Assembly (NCBI RefSeq): GCF_003569765.1
Contig: NZ_QXMG01000013.1
Location: forward strand, 1-64,000
Source: Caldimonas tepidiphila
Lineage (GTDB): Bacteria > Pseudomonadota > Gammaproteobacteria > Burkholderiales > Burkholderiaceae_C
DNA length: 64,000 bases
Reading direction: 5' to 3'
Shown here: in pieces, positions 37,903 through 46,383 of the stretch
Layout of the letters: the number at the start of each line of letters is the position of its first letter
Position numbering within the stretch: position 1 is the stretch's first letter
Program-made: the position numbers and the translations under genes
The notes under the pieces: model-generated
Databases searched by the model: none
What the model saw: the letters and a program-made list of their open reading frames with translations, nothing else
Told to the model about the DNA's origin: nothing

Positions 37903-40575
37903 ATGAGCCGCGCGCCCCGCCTCGGTGCCGTCGGGTCGCTGCTCGCCGCCGTGCTCGCGGCGCTGGCGGTGCTCGCCGCCGGCGCGTGGGCGGCGCGCGG
38001 GCTGCGCCTGCAGGCCGCCGAGGAGCTGCACGCCACCGCGCGGACGCTGGCGGCGCTGCTGGCCGGGCCGCACGCGCCGGATCCGCTGCCGCTGGCGCGG
38101 GCGGCGGCGCTCAGGCAGCTGACCCTCCACGACGCCGGGGGCCGCGTGCTGCTGGCCCTGCGCCTCGACGACGAAGGGCGCCGCACCGCGCCGCAGCCGT
38201 CCCCGCCGCCGCCGCTCGAGGGGTCCGGGGGCGAGCCGCCGGCGCAGGCCCCTCCCGGCGGCGCCGTGCTGGCGAGCTGGGTGCGGCTGCCCGGGGACGC
38301 GGTGCCCGGCTGGCTGCACGTCGAGCGTGACGCCGCCCGGCTCGACGCCGCGGTCGCCCGCATCGAGCGCGGCGCCGCGCTCGGCGCGCTCGCCACGCTG
38401 CTGCTGGTGCTGCTGACGCTGCGCCTGGGGGCAGCACGCACCTCGCGCGCGCTGCGCGCCGCAGCCCGGCTGGCGGGCGAGCCGGCGGAGGACGGCCCCC
38501 CCTCCTGCCTGCCCGAGACGCGGGGTCCGCGCGAGATCCGCGCGCTCAACCGCACGCTCAACGCGCTCGTGCGGCAGCGGGCCGGGGAGCGCGCCGCGCT
38601 CCAGGAGCTCCGCGCCCGGCTGCGCGGCGTGCTGGACGCCGCGCACGACGCCGCGATCACGCTCGACGACGAGGGCCGGGTGCTGGACTTCAACCAGGCC
38701 GCCGAGACGATGCTGGGCTACCCTCGCGCCGAGGTGCTCGGCAAGCCGCTGCCCGGCACGATCCTGCCGAGCGGGCACCGCGAGGCGGACGAGGGCGCCG
38801 TGCTCGAGCTCGAGGTGCTGCGCGCCGACGGCACCCCGATCCCCGTGCGCATCGGCCTCGCGCCGGCCGGCGAGGGCGGGCGCCGCTACCTCGGCGTGTG
38901 CATGCGCGAGCTCGGCGAGCAGCGGCGGCAGAGCGAGGAGCGCGAGCGCCTGCTGCGCAGCTATCGGCGGCTGTCGCGGCGGCTCGAGCGGCTGAAGCTC
39001 GCGCTCGACGAGCACGCCATCGTCTGCATTACCGACGCGCAGGGCCGCATCACCTACGCCAACCGCAAGCTCGCCGAGCTGACCGGCTACGCGCGCCACG
39101 AGTTCCTCGGCCGCACGCACCGCATCCTGCAGGCCGGCCTGCACGAGCCGGCGGTCTACGAGGAGCTGTGGCGCACGATCGGCCGGGGTGCCGTCTGGCA
39201 CGGCGAGCTGGCGGACCGCCGCCGCGACGGCTCGCTCTACTGGGTGGCGTGCACCGTCGTGCCGATGGGCGGGGTCGAAGGCGAGGGGCAGCACTACGTT
39301 TCGGTGCAGACCGACATCACCGCGCAGAAGCAGGCCGAGACGGCGCTGGCCGAGGCCCGCCGCGCGGAGCTGGAGACCGGCTCGCACATCCAGAAGACGC
39401 TGCTGGCCGGCCCGCCGCGCCCGCAGGCGCGCGGCTGGTGGATCAGCAGCCACAGCGAGCCCTCGCTCGGCATCGACGGCGACTTCTACGACGTGCTGCA
39501 CCTGGACGAGCACTGCGTCGACCTGATCATCGCCGACGTGATGGGCAAGGGCGTGCCGGCCGCGCTGGTCGGCGCGGCGACGAAGATGCAGTTCAGCCGC
39601 TCGATCGCGGAGCTGACCGCGCGTCGCGACGCCGGGGCGGGGCCGCCGGCCCCGGCCCGCATCGTCGCGGCGGTGCATCGCGCGATGACGCCCGACCTGC
39701 AGTCGCTCGGCAGCTTCGTGACGCTGTGCTATTTGCGGCTGGACCTGCGCCGCCGCCAGCTCACCTACATCGGCTGCGGGCACGAGGAGACGCTGGTGCT
39801 GCGGCGCGACGGCGGCGTCGAGGCGCTGCCGAACCAGCATCCGCCGCTGGGCATCCTCGACCGGGAGGAGTACGTCGAGTCCTGCGTGCCGCTCGAGCCC
39901 GGCGACGCGGTGTTCCTGTCGTCGGACGGCGTGGTCGACCTGGTGAACCCGGCCGGCGAACGCTGGGGCAGCGAGCGCATGAGGGCGACGCTGCAGCGCC
40001 TCGTCTCCGAGCACCCGGGCGTGACGAGCTGCCTGCAGCGCATGCGCTGCGAGATGCGCGACTTCGAGGCGGGTGCCACGCAGCGCGACGACGTAACGAT
40101 GCTGCTGCTGCGCGTGCCGCCGGGCGACGGTGCGCCGGCCTTCGCGCGGATGGAGTTCGAGCGCGACGCGGAGCGGCTGCCGCAGCTGCGCGGCTTCGTG
40201 CGGGAGGCCGCGGGCCGCTGCGGCCTCGAGGGCGAGGAGCTCGCCGCGCTCGAGCTTGCCGTGGTCGAGGCGGCGACCAACGTCATCCGCCATGCGGTCT
40301 CGCCGCTGCCGGCGGCCCCGATCGAGATCCTTGTCGGCCCGGGCGAGGATCACTGTCTCGTCGAGCTGAGCTATCTGGGCGAGCCCTTCGATCCCCGCGG
40401 CGCGGCCGAGCCGGACTTCAGCGGCCGCAGCGAAGGCGGCTTCGGGCTCTACATCATGCGCCACTGCTGCGAACGGGTGGACTACCGCCACCACGAGGGC
40501 GTGAACATGCTGCGGCTGTACAAGCAAGGAGCCCGGTTGAGAAAAGTCAAGGCCGCAACCAGAGTTTGCACTTAG
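37903..40575 (+). CDS. Membrane PAS-PP2C phosphatase fused to RsbW-like kinase domain
   Basis: An 890-residue membrane regulator. Two membrane helices (about 10-30 and 160-180) enclose a 125-residue, partly Pro-rich periplasmic region. Cytosolic parts are a HAMP-like/linker helix, PAS 1 (245-345), PAS 2 (365-480), a SpoIIE-type PP2C phosphatase (500-735; I-D-G-D-F-Y-D, D-V-M-G-K-G, D-G-V-V-D, R-D-D-V-T) and a C-terminal HATPase of the RsbW type (750-880; E-A-A-T-N-V-I-R-H-A, G-G-F-G-L-Y-I-M). The protein could both phosphorylate and dephosphorylate the adjacent STAS protein, with the PAS or periplasmic domains setting the balance. HsbR of Pseudomonas has a comparable phosphatase-kinase fusion but a receiver instead of membrane PAS sensing. 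Confidence 0.9.
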   Translation: MSRAPRLGAVGSLLAAVLAALAVLAAGAWAARGLRLQAAEELHATARTLAALLAGPHAPDPLPLARAAALRQLTLHDAGGRVLLALRLDDEGRRTAPQPSPPPPLEGSGGEPPAQAPPGGAVLASWVRLPGDAVPGWLHVERDAARLDAAVARIERGAALGALATLLLVLLTLRLGAARTSRALRAAARLAGEPAEDGPPSCLPETRGPREIRALNRTLNALVRQRAGERAALQELRARLRGVLDAAHDAAITLDDEGRVLDFNQAAETMLGYPRAEVLGKPLPGTILPSGHREADEGAVLELEVLRADGTPIPVRIGLAPAGEGGRRYLGVCMRELGEQRRQSEERERLLRSYRRLSRRLERLKLALDEHAIVCITDAQGRITYANRKLAELTGYARHEFLGRTHRILQAGLHEPAVYEELWRTIGRGAVWHGELADRRRDGSLYWVACTVVPMGGVEGEGQHYVSVQTDITAQKQAETALAEARRAELETGSHIQKTLLAGPPRPQARGWWISSHSEPSLGIDGDFYDVLHLDEHCVDLIIADVMGKGVPAALVGAATKMQFSRSIAELTARRDAGAGPPAPARIVAAVHRAMTPDLQSLGSFVTLCYLRLDLRRRQLTYIGCGHEETLVLRRDGGVEALPNQHPPLGILDREEYVESCVPLEPGDAVFLSSDGVVDLVNPAGERWGSERMRATLQRLVSEHPGVTSCLQRMRCEMRDFEAGATQRDDVTMLLLRVPPGDGAPAFARMEFERDAERLPQLRGFVREAAGRCGLEGEELAALELAVVEAATNVIRHAVSPLPAAPIEILVGPGEDHCLVELSYLGEPFDPRGAAEPDFSGRSEGGFGLYIMRHCCERVDYRHHEGVNMLRLYKQGARLRKVKAATRVCT

Positions 40576-40584
40576 TTCACAAAC
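40564..40584. promoter_or_regulatory. Inverted-repeat motif shared with the 49.8 kb promoter
   Basis: GTTTG and CAAAC arms flank an 11-bp centre across the phosphatase stop codon. Its minus strand begins GTTTGTGAACT, identical to 11 bases at 49791-49801. It lies 136 bp upstream of the first glycosyltransferase gene. The regulator is unknown. Confidence 0.35.
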
Positions 40585-40720
40585 CTCCCCGATTCGCGGG
40601 GTGGAATGCGGACCGCTGAAACCCGCCGAGCGCCCGCCCCATGAAACCAGTCGCCTGCCTCCTCCTGCACCGCGCCGCGCGCTGCAGCGCCGCGAGCCTT
40701 GCCCCTGGGAGGGCGTGCTG

Positions 40721-41983
40721 ATGCGCATCCCGCTGCTGCTCGTGGCCTACCAGTGTGCCCCCGGCACGGGGCCGGTGTCGGGCAAGGCCTGGGAGTGGTT
40801 CATCCGGCTGGCGCAGCGCGGGCCGGTGACGCTGGTCACGCATCTGCGCAACCGGGGCGCGATCAAGTCCTCGCCCGAGCGCCCGATCCGCGCCGAGATC
40901 CTCTACGTCGACACCGAGCGTCTCGCCGCGCCGCTGTCGCGCCTTGCCGCGCGGCTGCCGGACGCCGCCGCGCTGCTGCCCCGGCTCGACCATTTCCTGT
41001 TCGACCGCGGCGCCTTGCGGCTGCTGCGCGCCCGCCTGCGCGACGGCGCGGCCTGGCGGGTGCTGCACCTCGCCACCCCGACGATGTTTCCGACCCGGCT
41101 GCACCGCCTCGGCCTGCCGCTCGTGCACGGGCCCCTGAGCTGGGTGCCGGCACCCGACGGCGCGGATGCCGTCCCCGCCAGCCGCGGCGGAATCCGGGCG
41201 CGCGTGGGGGCACTGCTGGAGCGCGCCCAGAGCCTGGGCGGCTCGCTGCGGCACACCGCCGCCATCCTGGTGGCGAGCCGCGCGACCTGGAATGCCGTGC
41301 CCGCGGCGCACCGGGAGCGCTGCATCGAGTTCATCGACGGGGGCATCGACCTGCAGCGCCACCCGCTCGCCGCACCGCTGCCGCCGCCCGGCCCGGGCCG
41401 GCCGCTGCAGGTGTCCTGCGTCGGCCGACTCGCGCCCCCCGAGGCGCTGCAGTTGCTGCTGCAGGCGATGCGGCTTGCCCGCGAGCAGGGCGTGGAGGTG
41501 GAGCTCTCGGTCGTCGGCGACGGGCCGATGCGCCGCGAGTGGAGCGCGCTGGCGCAGCGGCTCGGCCTCGCGCCGCAGGTCCGCTTCCTCGGCGAGCTCA
41601 CGCCCGAGCGCTGCGCGCAGACGGTGCGCGACTCGCACCTGTTCTGCCTGCCCTCGCTCGGCGCGTCGGGCGGCACGGCGCTGCTGGAGGCGATGGCCTG
41701 CGGCCGGCCTGTGGTCGGCACCGATCTCGGCAGCCCGGCCGAACTGGTGGACGAGCTCGTCGGGCGCCGGGTGCATGCGACCGACACGGCGTCGGCGGTC
41801 GCCGGCCTCGCACAGGCGCTGTGCGACGCCTGGCGGCATCCCGACGTCTGGGCCGAGCGCGGACTGCAGGGGCGCCGGCGCGTCGAGCAGTTCTACACCT
41901 GGGAGGCCGCGGTCGAGCAGGCGCACCGCGTCTATGCCGCGCTGGCGCGCCCGAAGCACTGCTGCATGCCGGGGCTGGCCTGA
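40721..41983 (+). CDS. GT4-type glycosyltransferase (group 1)
   Basis: A 420-residue GT-B glycosyltransferase. The C-terminal domain shows C-V-G-R-L near 230, S-V-V-G-D-G-P near 265 and A-L-L-E323-A-M-A-C-G-R-P-V-V near 320. The first acidic residue of the usual E-x7-E is Ala315 here, so donor binding may differ. The N-terminal acceptor domain is poorly conserved (YQCAPGTGPVSGKAW). The ATG at 40721 follows GGGAGG by eight bases. It overlaps no neighbour and is 14 bp upstream of the GT2 gene. It probably builds a cell-surface glycan; its sugar is unknown. Confidence 0.85.
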   Translation: MRIPLLLVAYQCAPGTGPVSGKAWEWFIRLAQRGPVTLVTHLRNRGAIKSSPERPIRAEILYVDTERLAAPLSRLAARLPDAAALLPRLDHFLFDRGALRLLRARLRDGAAWRVLHLATPTMFPTRLHRLGLPLVHGPLSWVPAPDGADAVPASRGGIRARVGALLERAQSLGGSLRHTAAILVASRATWNAVPAAHRERCIEFIDGGIDLQRHPLAAPLPPPGPGRPLQVSCVGRLAPPEALQLLLQAMRLAREQGVEVELSVVGDGPMRREWSALAQRLGLAPQVRFLGELTPERCAQTVRDSHLFCLPSLGASGGTALLEAMACGRPVVGTDLGSPAELVDELVGRRVHATDTASAVAGLAQALCDAWRHPDVWAERGLQGRRRVEQFYTWEAAVEQAHRVYAALARPKHCCMPGLA

Positions 41984-41997
41984 GCCGCCTGCGCGAC

Positions 41998-43050
41998 ATG
42001 CAGCAACCGCCGTGCAGGGAAGCGCCGGTGCCCGCGACGCCGGCGCTGTCGGTGCTGATCGTCACCCGGGACTCCACGGCGTACATCGGCCGGCTGCTCG
42101 CCGGTATCCGTGCCGAGTGCCGGCAGATCGGCGCCGAGGTGATCGTGCTGGACAACGCGTCGAGCGACGGCACGCCCGCGCTGATCGAGCGCGATCACGA
42201 CTGGGTCACGCTGCGCTGCTGCCTGATCAACCTCGGCGTCTCCGTCGCGACGAACCTTGCCGCGCGCCTGGCCAGCGCCCCGGTGCTGCTGCTGCTGCAC
42301 CCCGAGGCGCTGCCGGCGCCCGGCAGCCTGCACATCGGCCTGACGAAGATGCAGGCGCATCCGGACGTGGCGGTCGCCGGCGGCTGCCTCGTCCTGCCGC
42401 GCCCCGCCCGCCCGCCCGCCCGTCGCACCGGTACGCTGCGGCTGGCCAAGGCGCTGGCACTCGCCGGGCTCGCGACGCCGCGTCCCGGCAGCCTCTTCGG
42501 CCGCTTCGCGGGCGAAGGCGGCGAGCCCGGGCCCCAGGCCGATGCGCCCTGGGTGTCCGGCCCGCTGCTGTTCCTGCACGCAGGCGCCTTCCGCGCGCTC
42601 GGGGGCTTCGACGAGCGCTTCTTCCAGTATTACGAGGACGTCGACCTGTGCCGCCGCGCCAGGCAGGCGGGCTGGCGCGTCTGCCACTGGCGGGCCCTGC
42701 GTGCCCGGCCCCTCGCCCCGAAGCGGGCGCAGCCGCAGCAGGGAACGGTCCCGCCGCAGGTGCCCTCGCCTGGCGGTGAGCCGGCGAGCGGTGTCACGCC
42801 CGCGGCCCGGTCGCCCCTTGCGCGCTGGCACATCCGCAGCCGCCTGCTCTACTTCCGCAAGCACCATGGCTGGGCCGCAGCCTGGCTCGTCAACCGCACG
42901 GCACGCGCATGGCACGCCCTGCTGGCCTGGCATCACCGGCGGCGGCAGCGCCCGGCGGAGGCGGAGGAGGCGCACTGGCTGACGGCGCAACTGCGCCACG
43001 CCTGGACCGACACGCTCGGCGGGCGGGTCTCCCCGCCGCGCCCCTGGTGA
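41998..43050 (+). CDS. GT2-family glycosyltransferase
   Basis: A 350-residue GT-A glycosyltransferase of the rhamnosyltransferase-like GT2 group. Visible are L-S-V-L-I-V-T near 18, V-L-D-N-A-S-S-D-G-T near 50, and the acceptor/base motif G-G-F-D-E-R-F-F-Q-Y-Y-E-D-V-D-L near 203-218. The usual L-N-P-D metal-binding loop reads L-H-P-E-A near 100. A Pro-rich insert (about 245-275) precedes a basic C-terminus (HHRRRQR). The start lies 14 bp after the GT4 gene, so the two act together. It is convergent with the OmpR-type regulator gene (3 bp apart). Confidence 0.85.
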   Translation: MQQPPCREAPVPATPALSVLIVTRDSTAYIGRLLAGIRAECRQIGAEVIVLDNASSDGTPALIERDHDWVTLRCCLINLGVSVATNLAARLASAPVLLLLHPEALPAPGSLHIGLTKMQAHPDVAVAGGCLVLPRPARPPARRTGTLRLAKALALAGLATPRPGSLFGRFAGEGGEPGPQADAPWVSGPLLFLHAGAFRALGGFDERFFQYYEDVDLCRRARQAGWRVCHWRALRARPLAPKRAQPQQGTVPPQVPSPGGEPASGVTPAARSPLARWHIRSRLLYFRKHHGWAAAWLVNRTARAWHALLAWHHRRRQRPAEAEEAHWLTAQLRHAWTDTLGGRVSPPRPW

Positions 43051-43053
43051 CGA

Positions 43054-43758
43054 TCAGCCGCGGGGAGCGAGGTCGATCCGCTCGAGCCGGTAGCCGTAGC
43101 CGTAGGCCGGCAACAGCTTGCAGCCGTTGGCCTCGGTGAACTGCAGCTTCTTGCGCAGGCGGCTGACGTGCGTGTCGACGGTGCGGGTGTCCACCTCGGC
43201 ATTGATGCCCCAGATGCGGTCGAGCAGATGGTCGCGCGACATCAGCTTGCCGGGGTTCTGGAACAGGTAGACCGCGAGGTCGAACTCCTTCTGCGTGAGC
43301 GCCACCGGCTGGCCGCGCAGCGCGATACGGTGGCGCTGGACGTCCACCTCGTAGGCCCCCAGCCGGAGCACCGGCAGCCCGGCACCGGCACCCGCGCGGC
43401 TGCGGCGCACCAGCGCCTCGACGCGCGCCAGCAACTCCCTCGGCTTGGGCGGCTTCACGACGTAGTCGTCGGCGCCCTCGCGCAGGGCGGCGACGGTGGT
43501 GGCCTCGTCCTCCATCGAGGTGACCACCAGCAGCGGCACCTCCCAGCCGAGATGCTGGCGCACCCAGCGCAGCACCTCGGTGCCGTCGCCGTCGGGCAGC
43601 TTCCAGTCGATCACCAGCAGGTCGAAGCGCTCCTTCCGGAGCGCCTCGAGGAAGGTCGCCATCCGCGAGAACCCGCACACCTCGTGCCCTCCGGCGCCCA
43701 GCCACAGCTTCATCAATTCCAACTGGTCTGGATCGTCCTCGAGGACAGCGGTGTACAT
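43054..43758 (-). CDS. OmpR/PhoB-family DNA-binding response regulator
   Basis: A 234-residue regulator: receiver 1-120 (Asp51 in V-I-D-W-K-L-P, Thr/Ser in V-V-T-S, Lys in V-V-K-P) and winged-helix DNA-binding domain 130-230 (L-T-Q-K-E-F-D-L, R-T-V-D-T-H-V-S-R-L-R-K-K-L, Y-G-Y-G-Y-R-L). No kinase gene is adjacent on its strand; it is an orphan. It could receive phosphate from the relay at 35-40 kb and may act on the glycosyltransferase genes it faces. A possible -10 element TACAAT lies on the minus strand at 43790-43795 just upstream. Confidence 0.92.
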   Translation of the reverse strand: MYTAVLEDDPDQLELMKLWLGAGGHEVCGFSRMATFLEALRKERFDLLVIDWKLPDGDGTEVLRWVRQHLGWEVPLLVVTSMEDEATTVAALREGADDYVVKPPKPRELLARVEALVRRSRAGAGAGLPVLRLGAYEVDVQRHRIALRGQPVALTQKEFDLAVYLFQNPGKLMSRDHLLDRIWGINAEVDTRTVDTHVSRLRKKLQFTEANGCKLLPAYGYGYRLERIDLAPRG

Positions 43759-43842
43759 GAAGAAGGCCAGGGTTGAACGAACTTCGAGGATTGTATCCAG
43801 ATGTTTTAAGGGCGCAGGATGGCTGAGGGGCAGTCGGCGCCC

Positions 43843-45894
43843 TCAGATCGTCAAGGGATCCACATCCACGGCCCAGCGCAGCACGGCGGGCAGCTCGCCG
43901 CGGCGGGCATGCAGCTCGTCGAGCCAGCGCGCCAGGAAGCGTTGCAGCGCGCGCCGCTCGGCAGCCTCGACCAGCATCTGCGCCCGCTCGACATCCGCGA
44001 CGCGAGCGATCGACATCGGCACCGCCGGGTAGACCGTCACCGCCTCGCCCTCGGGGAGCGCGAGCGCCAGCTCCGCGGCCGCGCTCAGCCACTCCTGCGC
44101 CGCCTCCTGCGTGCGCGCCTCGGCGCGCACCAGGCCCAGGTGCGCGAACGGCGGCAGGCCGGCCATGCGGCGCTCGGCGAGCTGGCTGGCGGCGAAGGCC
44201 GCGTAGTCGTGGCTGCGCAGGGTCTGGTAGAGCGCGTGCGAGAGATGCCAGGTCTGCACCCACATCTCGCTGCGCTCGGCCGCCCCGGCATCGCGCCCGG
44301 CCCGGCCCGCCGCCTGCATCAGCAGCGAGAACAGCCGCTCGCCGGCGCGGAAGTCGCTGGAGAAGAGCGCGGAATCCGGGTTCACCGCGGCGACCAGCGT
44401 GATGCGCCGGAAGTCGTGCCCCTTGGCGACCATCTGCGTGCCCACGAGGATGTCGACCTCGCCGGCATGGACGCTGGCGAGCTGCGACTCGAGAGTGCCC
44501 TTGAGCCGCGTGGTGTCGGCATCGATGCGGGCGACGCGCGCGTCCGGCAGCGCCGCCACGAGCTGCTCCTCGAGCCGCTCGGTGCCGCGGCCGAGCGGCT
44601 GGATGTCCTGGTTGCCGCAGTCCGGACAGGCGCGCGGCACGCGCTCGGTGAAGCCGCAGTGGTGGCAGCGCAGCGTGCGGTCGACGCGGTGGAACACCCT
44701 CCAGGCGCTGCAGTGCGGGCAGCCGCTCTTCCAGCCGCATTCGCCGCAGTGCAGCACCGGCGAATAGCCGCGGCGGTTGAGCAGCACCAGGCTCTGCTCG
44801 CCGCGCGCGAGCCGCGCCCGCAGCGCCTCGAGCAGCGGCGGGCTCAGCGCCTCCTGGTAGGCGGCGTCCTTCGGCACGTGGTTCAGGTCCACCAGCCGCA
44901 CGCGCGGCAGCGCGCCGCCGCCGATGCGGCTCGGCATCGCGAGCTTCAGGTAGCGCCCGCTCTCGGCGTGATGCCAGCTCTCGAGCGAGGGTGTGGCCGA
45001 GCCGAGCAGCACCGGCACGGCCTCGACGCGACCGCGGTAGACGGCGAGGTCGCGCGCCGAGTAGCGCGCGCCCTCCTGGCTCTTGTAGGAGGGATCGTGC
45101 TCCTCGTCGACGACGATGAGGCCCGGTCGCGGCAGCGGCGCGAACACCGCCATGCGGGTGCCGAGCACGATGTCGGCATGCCCCAGGTGCGCGGCGAGCC
45201 AGTGCCTCAGCCGCTGTGCTGGGGTGAGGCCGCTGTGCAGCGAGACGATGACGCGGCCGGCGAAGCGCGCCGCGAAGCGCGCCTCGAGTTGCGGCGTCAG
45301 GTTGATCTCGGGCACCAGCACCAGCGCCTGCCGCCCGGCGGCGATCGCCCGCTCCACCGCGCGCAGGTAGACCTCGGTCTTGCCGCTGCCGGTGCTGCCC
45401 CACAGCAGCGCGACCGGCGCGGGCGTGCCGGCGGCCTCCAGCGCGTCGAGCGCGGCCTGCTGCTCGGGGGTGAGCGGCGGCGCGCCGCGATCGGCTTCGG
45501 CCGGGATCGCGGGCGCGGCCGGGGCGAGCCGCTGCGCCTTCGTCAGCCGCTTGAGGAGCTGCGCCTCGTCGAGCCGGCGCAGCTCGGTCGGCAGCGCGCC
45601 GAGCGCGACCTCGCCGATCGAGCGCTGGTAGTAGGCGGCGGCGAAGGCAAGCAACTTGCACCAGCTCGGCGGCAGCGGCGGCAGGCCGCGCAGCGCCGAG
45701 ATCACCTCGCGCAACTCGACGCCCTCCTCCGGGACGGCCGCCTCGCCCGGCCAGACGATGCCGCAGACCGTGCGCCGCCCGAGCGGCACCTGCACGAGCG
45801 TGCCGGGCGGCAGGGCCTCGGCACTGCGATAGCTCAGGGCGCCGCGCAGCGCGCTGTACTGCGGCGCATCTACAACAACGTGCAGGCAGTTCAC
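43843..45894 (-). CDS. priA: Primosomal replication helicase PriA
   Basis: A helicase of 683 residues (732 in E. coli) that restarts stalled forks. The N-terminal DNA-binding domain opens with HVVVDAPQYSALRGALSY. Motif I is G-S-T-G-S-G-K-T-E-V near 205, motif II V-V-D-E-E-H near 305, and the zinc-binding insert C-G-E-C...C-P-H-C...C-H-H-C...C-P-D-C near 420-460 has all eight cysteines. Motifs V/VI (A-K-G-H-D-F, Q-A-A-G-R-A-G-R) follow. GTG 45894 gives a family-like start; an in-frame TTG at 45936 would add 14 residues. hemE lies upstream in the same direction across a 0.45-kb gap. Confidence 0.93.
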   Translation of the reverse strand: MNCLHVVVDAPQYSALRGALSYRSAEALPPGTLVQVPLGRRTVCGIVWPGEAAVPEEGVELREVISALRGLPPLPPSWCKLLAFAAAYYQRSIGEVALGALPTELRRLDEAQLLKRLTKAQRLAPAAPAIPAEADRGAPPLTPEQQAALDALEAAGTPAPVALLWGSTGSGKTEVYLRAVERAIAAGRQALVLVPEINLTPQLEARFAARFAGRVIVSLHSGLTPAQRLRHWLAAHLGHADIVLGTRMAVFAPLPRPGLIVVDEEHDPSYKSQEGARYSARDLAVYRGRVEAVPVLLGSATPSLESWHHAESGRYLKLAMPSRIGGGALPRVRLVDLNHVPKDAAYQEALSPPLLEALRARLARGEQSLVLLNRRGYSPVLHCGECGWKSGCPHCSAWRVFHRVDRTLRCHHCGFTERVPRACPDCGNQDIQPLGRGTERLEEQLVAALPDARVARIDADTTRLKGTLESQLASVHAGEVDILVGTQMVAKGHDFRRITLVAAVNPDSALFSSDFRAGERLFSLLMQAAGRAGRDAGAAERSEMWVQTWHLSHALYQTLRSHDYAAFAASQLAERRMAGLPPFAHLGLVRAEARTQEAAQEWLSAAAELALALPEGEAVTVYPAVPMSIARVADVERAQMLVEAAERRALQRFLARWLDELHARRGELPAVLRWAVDVDPLTI

Positions 45895-46383
45895 TTGCAG
45901 CGGATACCTCGCCAAACCTTCATCTTGCCGCGCCAAGTCCTTGATGGAACTCGCAATTCACAAGCCCCGCCATCCTGTGGATAACTTTGTGGGAAAGAAC
46001 GGGCCAGCTCTGTCAAGTCCCCGATCGGTTGGACTGCAGCCGGCTCGGCAGATTTTCGAAGAAAAAATTCTTTTCCTTATGAATCAAGGGCTTAGAGCGG
46101 AACCTTGGGATTGAGACGCATAAAAGCAACCATGTGTATAGGCTGGGGGTGCATCTCCGATTTTGGGGATAAGTCAAGGGCAGGCCTGCGATTTCCTGGC
46201 AAAAACAGCTCTCGGCTTGCCTTCCTGGCGGGACGGGCGCAGGTGCCCGGCCCCCTTCGCATGACCTCTGGCGGGCAGGCCGGCCCGGACGGGAACGCCG
46301 CGCGCGCGACACGCCGCGACGCCAGGTGCCGCCTCGCATCCGGTGACGCAGGCCCGCCGTGCGTTCGCGACGAGCCGGGCGGC
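45895..46383 (-). promoter_or_regulatory. hemE-priA intergenic region with DnaA box
   Basis: No gene is convincing here. The part nearest priA (about 45950-46190) is unusually AT-rich for this window and probably holds the priA promoter; on the minus strand a consensus -35 TTGACA lies at 46011-46016, but no good -10 follows at 16-18 bp. A perfect 9-bp DnaA box (TTATCCACA on the minus strand) lies at 45976-45984. The part nearest hemE is GC-rich, with a short G-A-G-C-C/G-G-C-T-C hairpin at the hemE stop. Confidence 0.5.
45976..45984 (-). promoter_or_regulatory. DnaA box
   Basis: A perfect TTATCCACA on the minus strand, 82 bp upstream of the priA GTG. It is single, so it is not an origin; it could let DnaA influence priA or be chance. 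Confidence 0.4.

Noticed and set aside
45950-46190. Possible replication origin because of a perfect DnaA box and AT-rich DNA
   Set aside because: Only one perfect box and one near match are present, with no dnaA, parAB or cluster of boxes; treated as an intergenic site instead.
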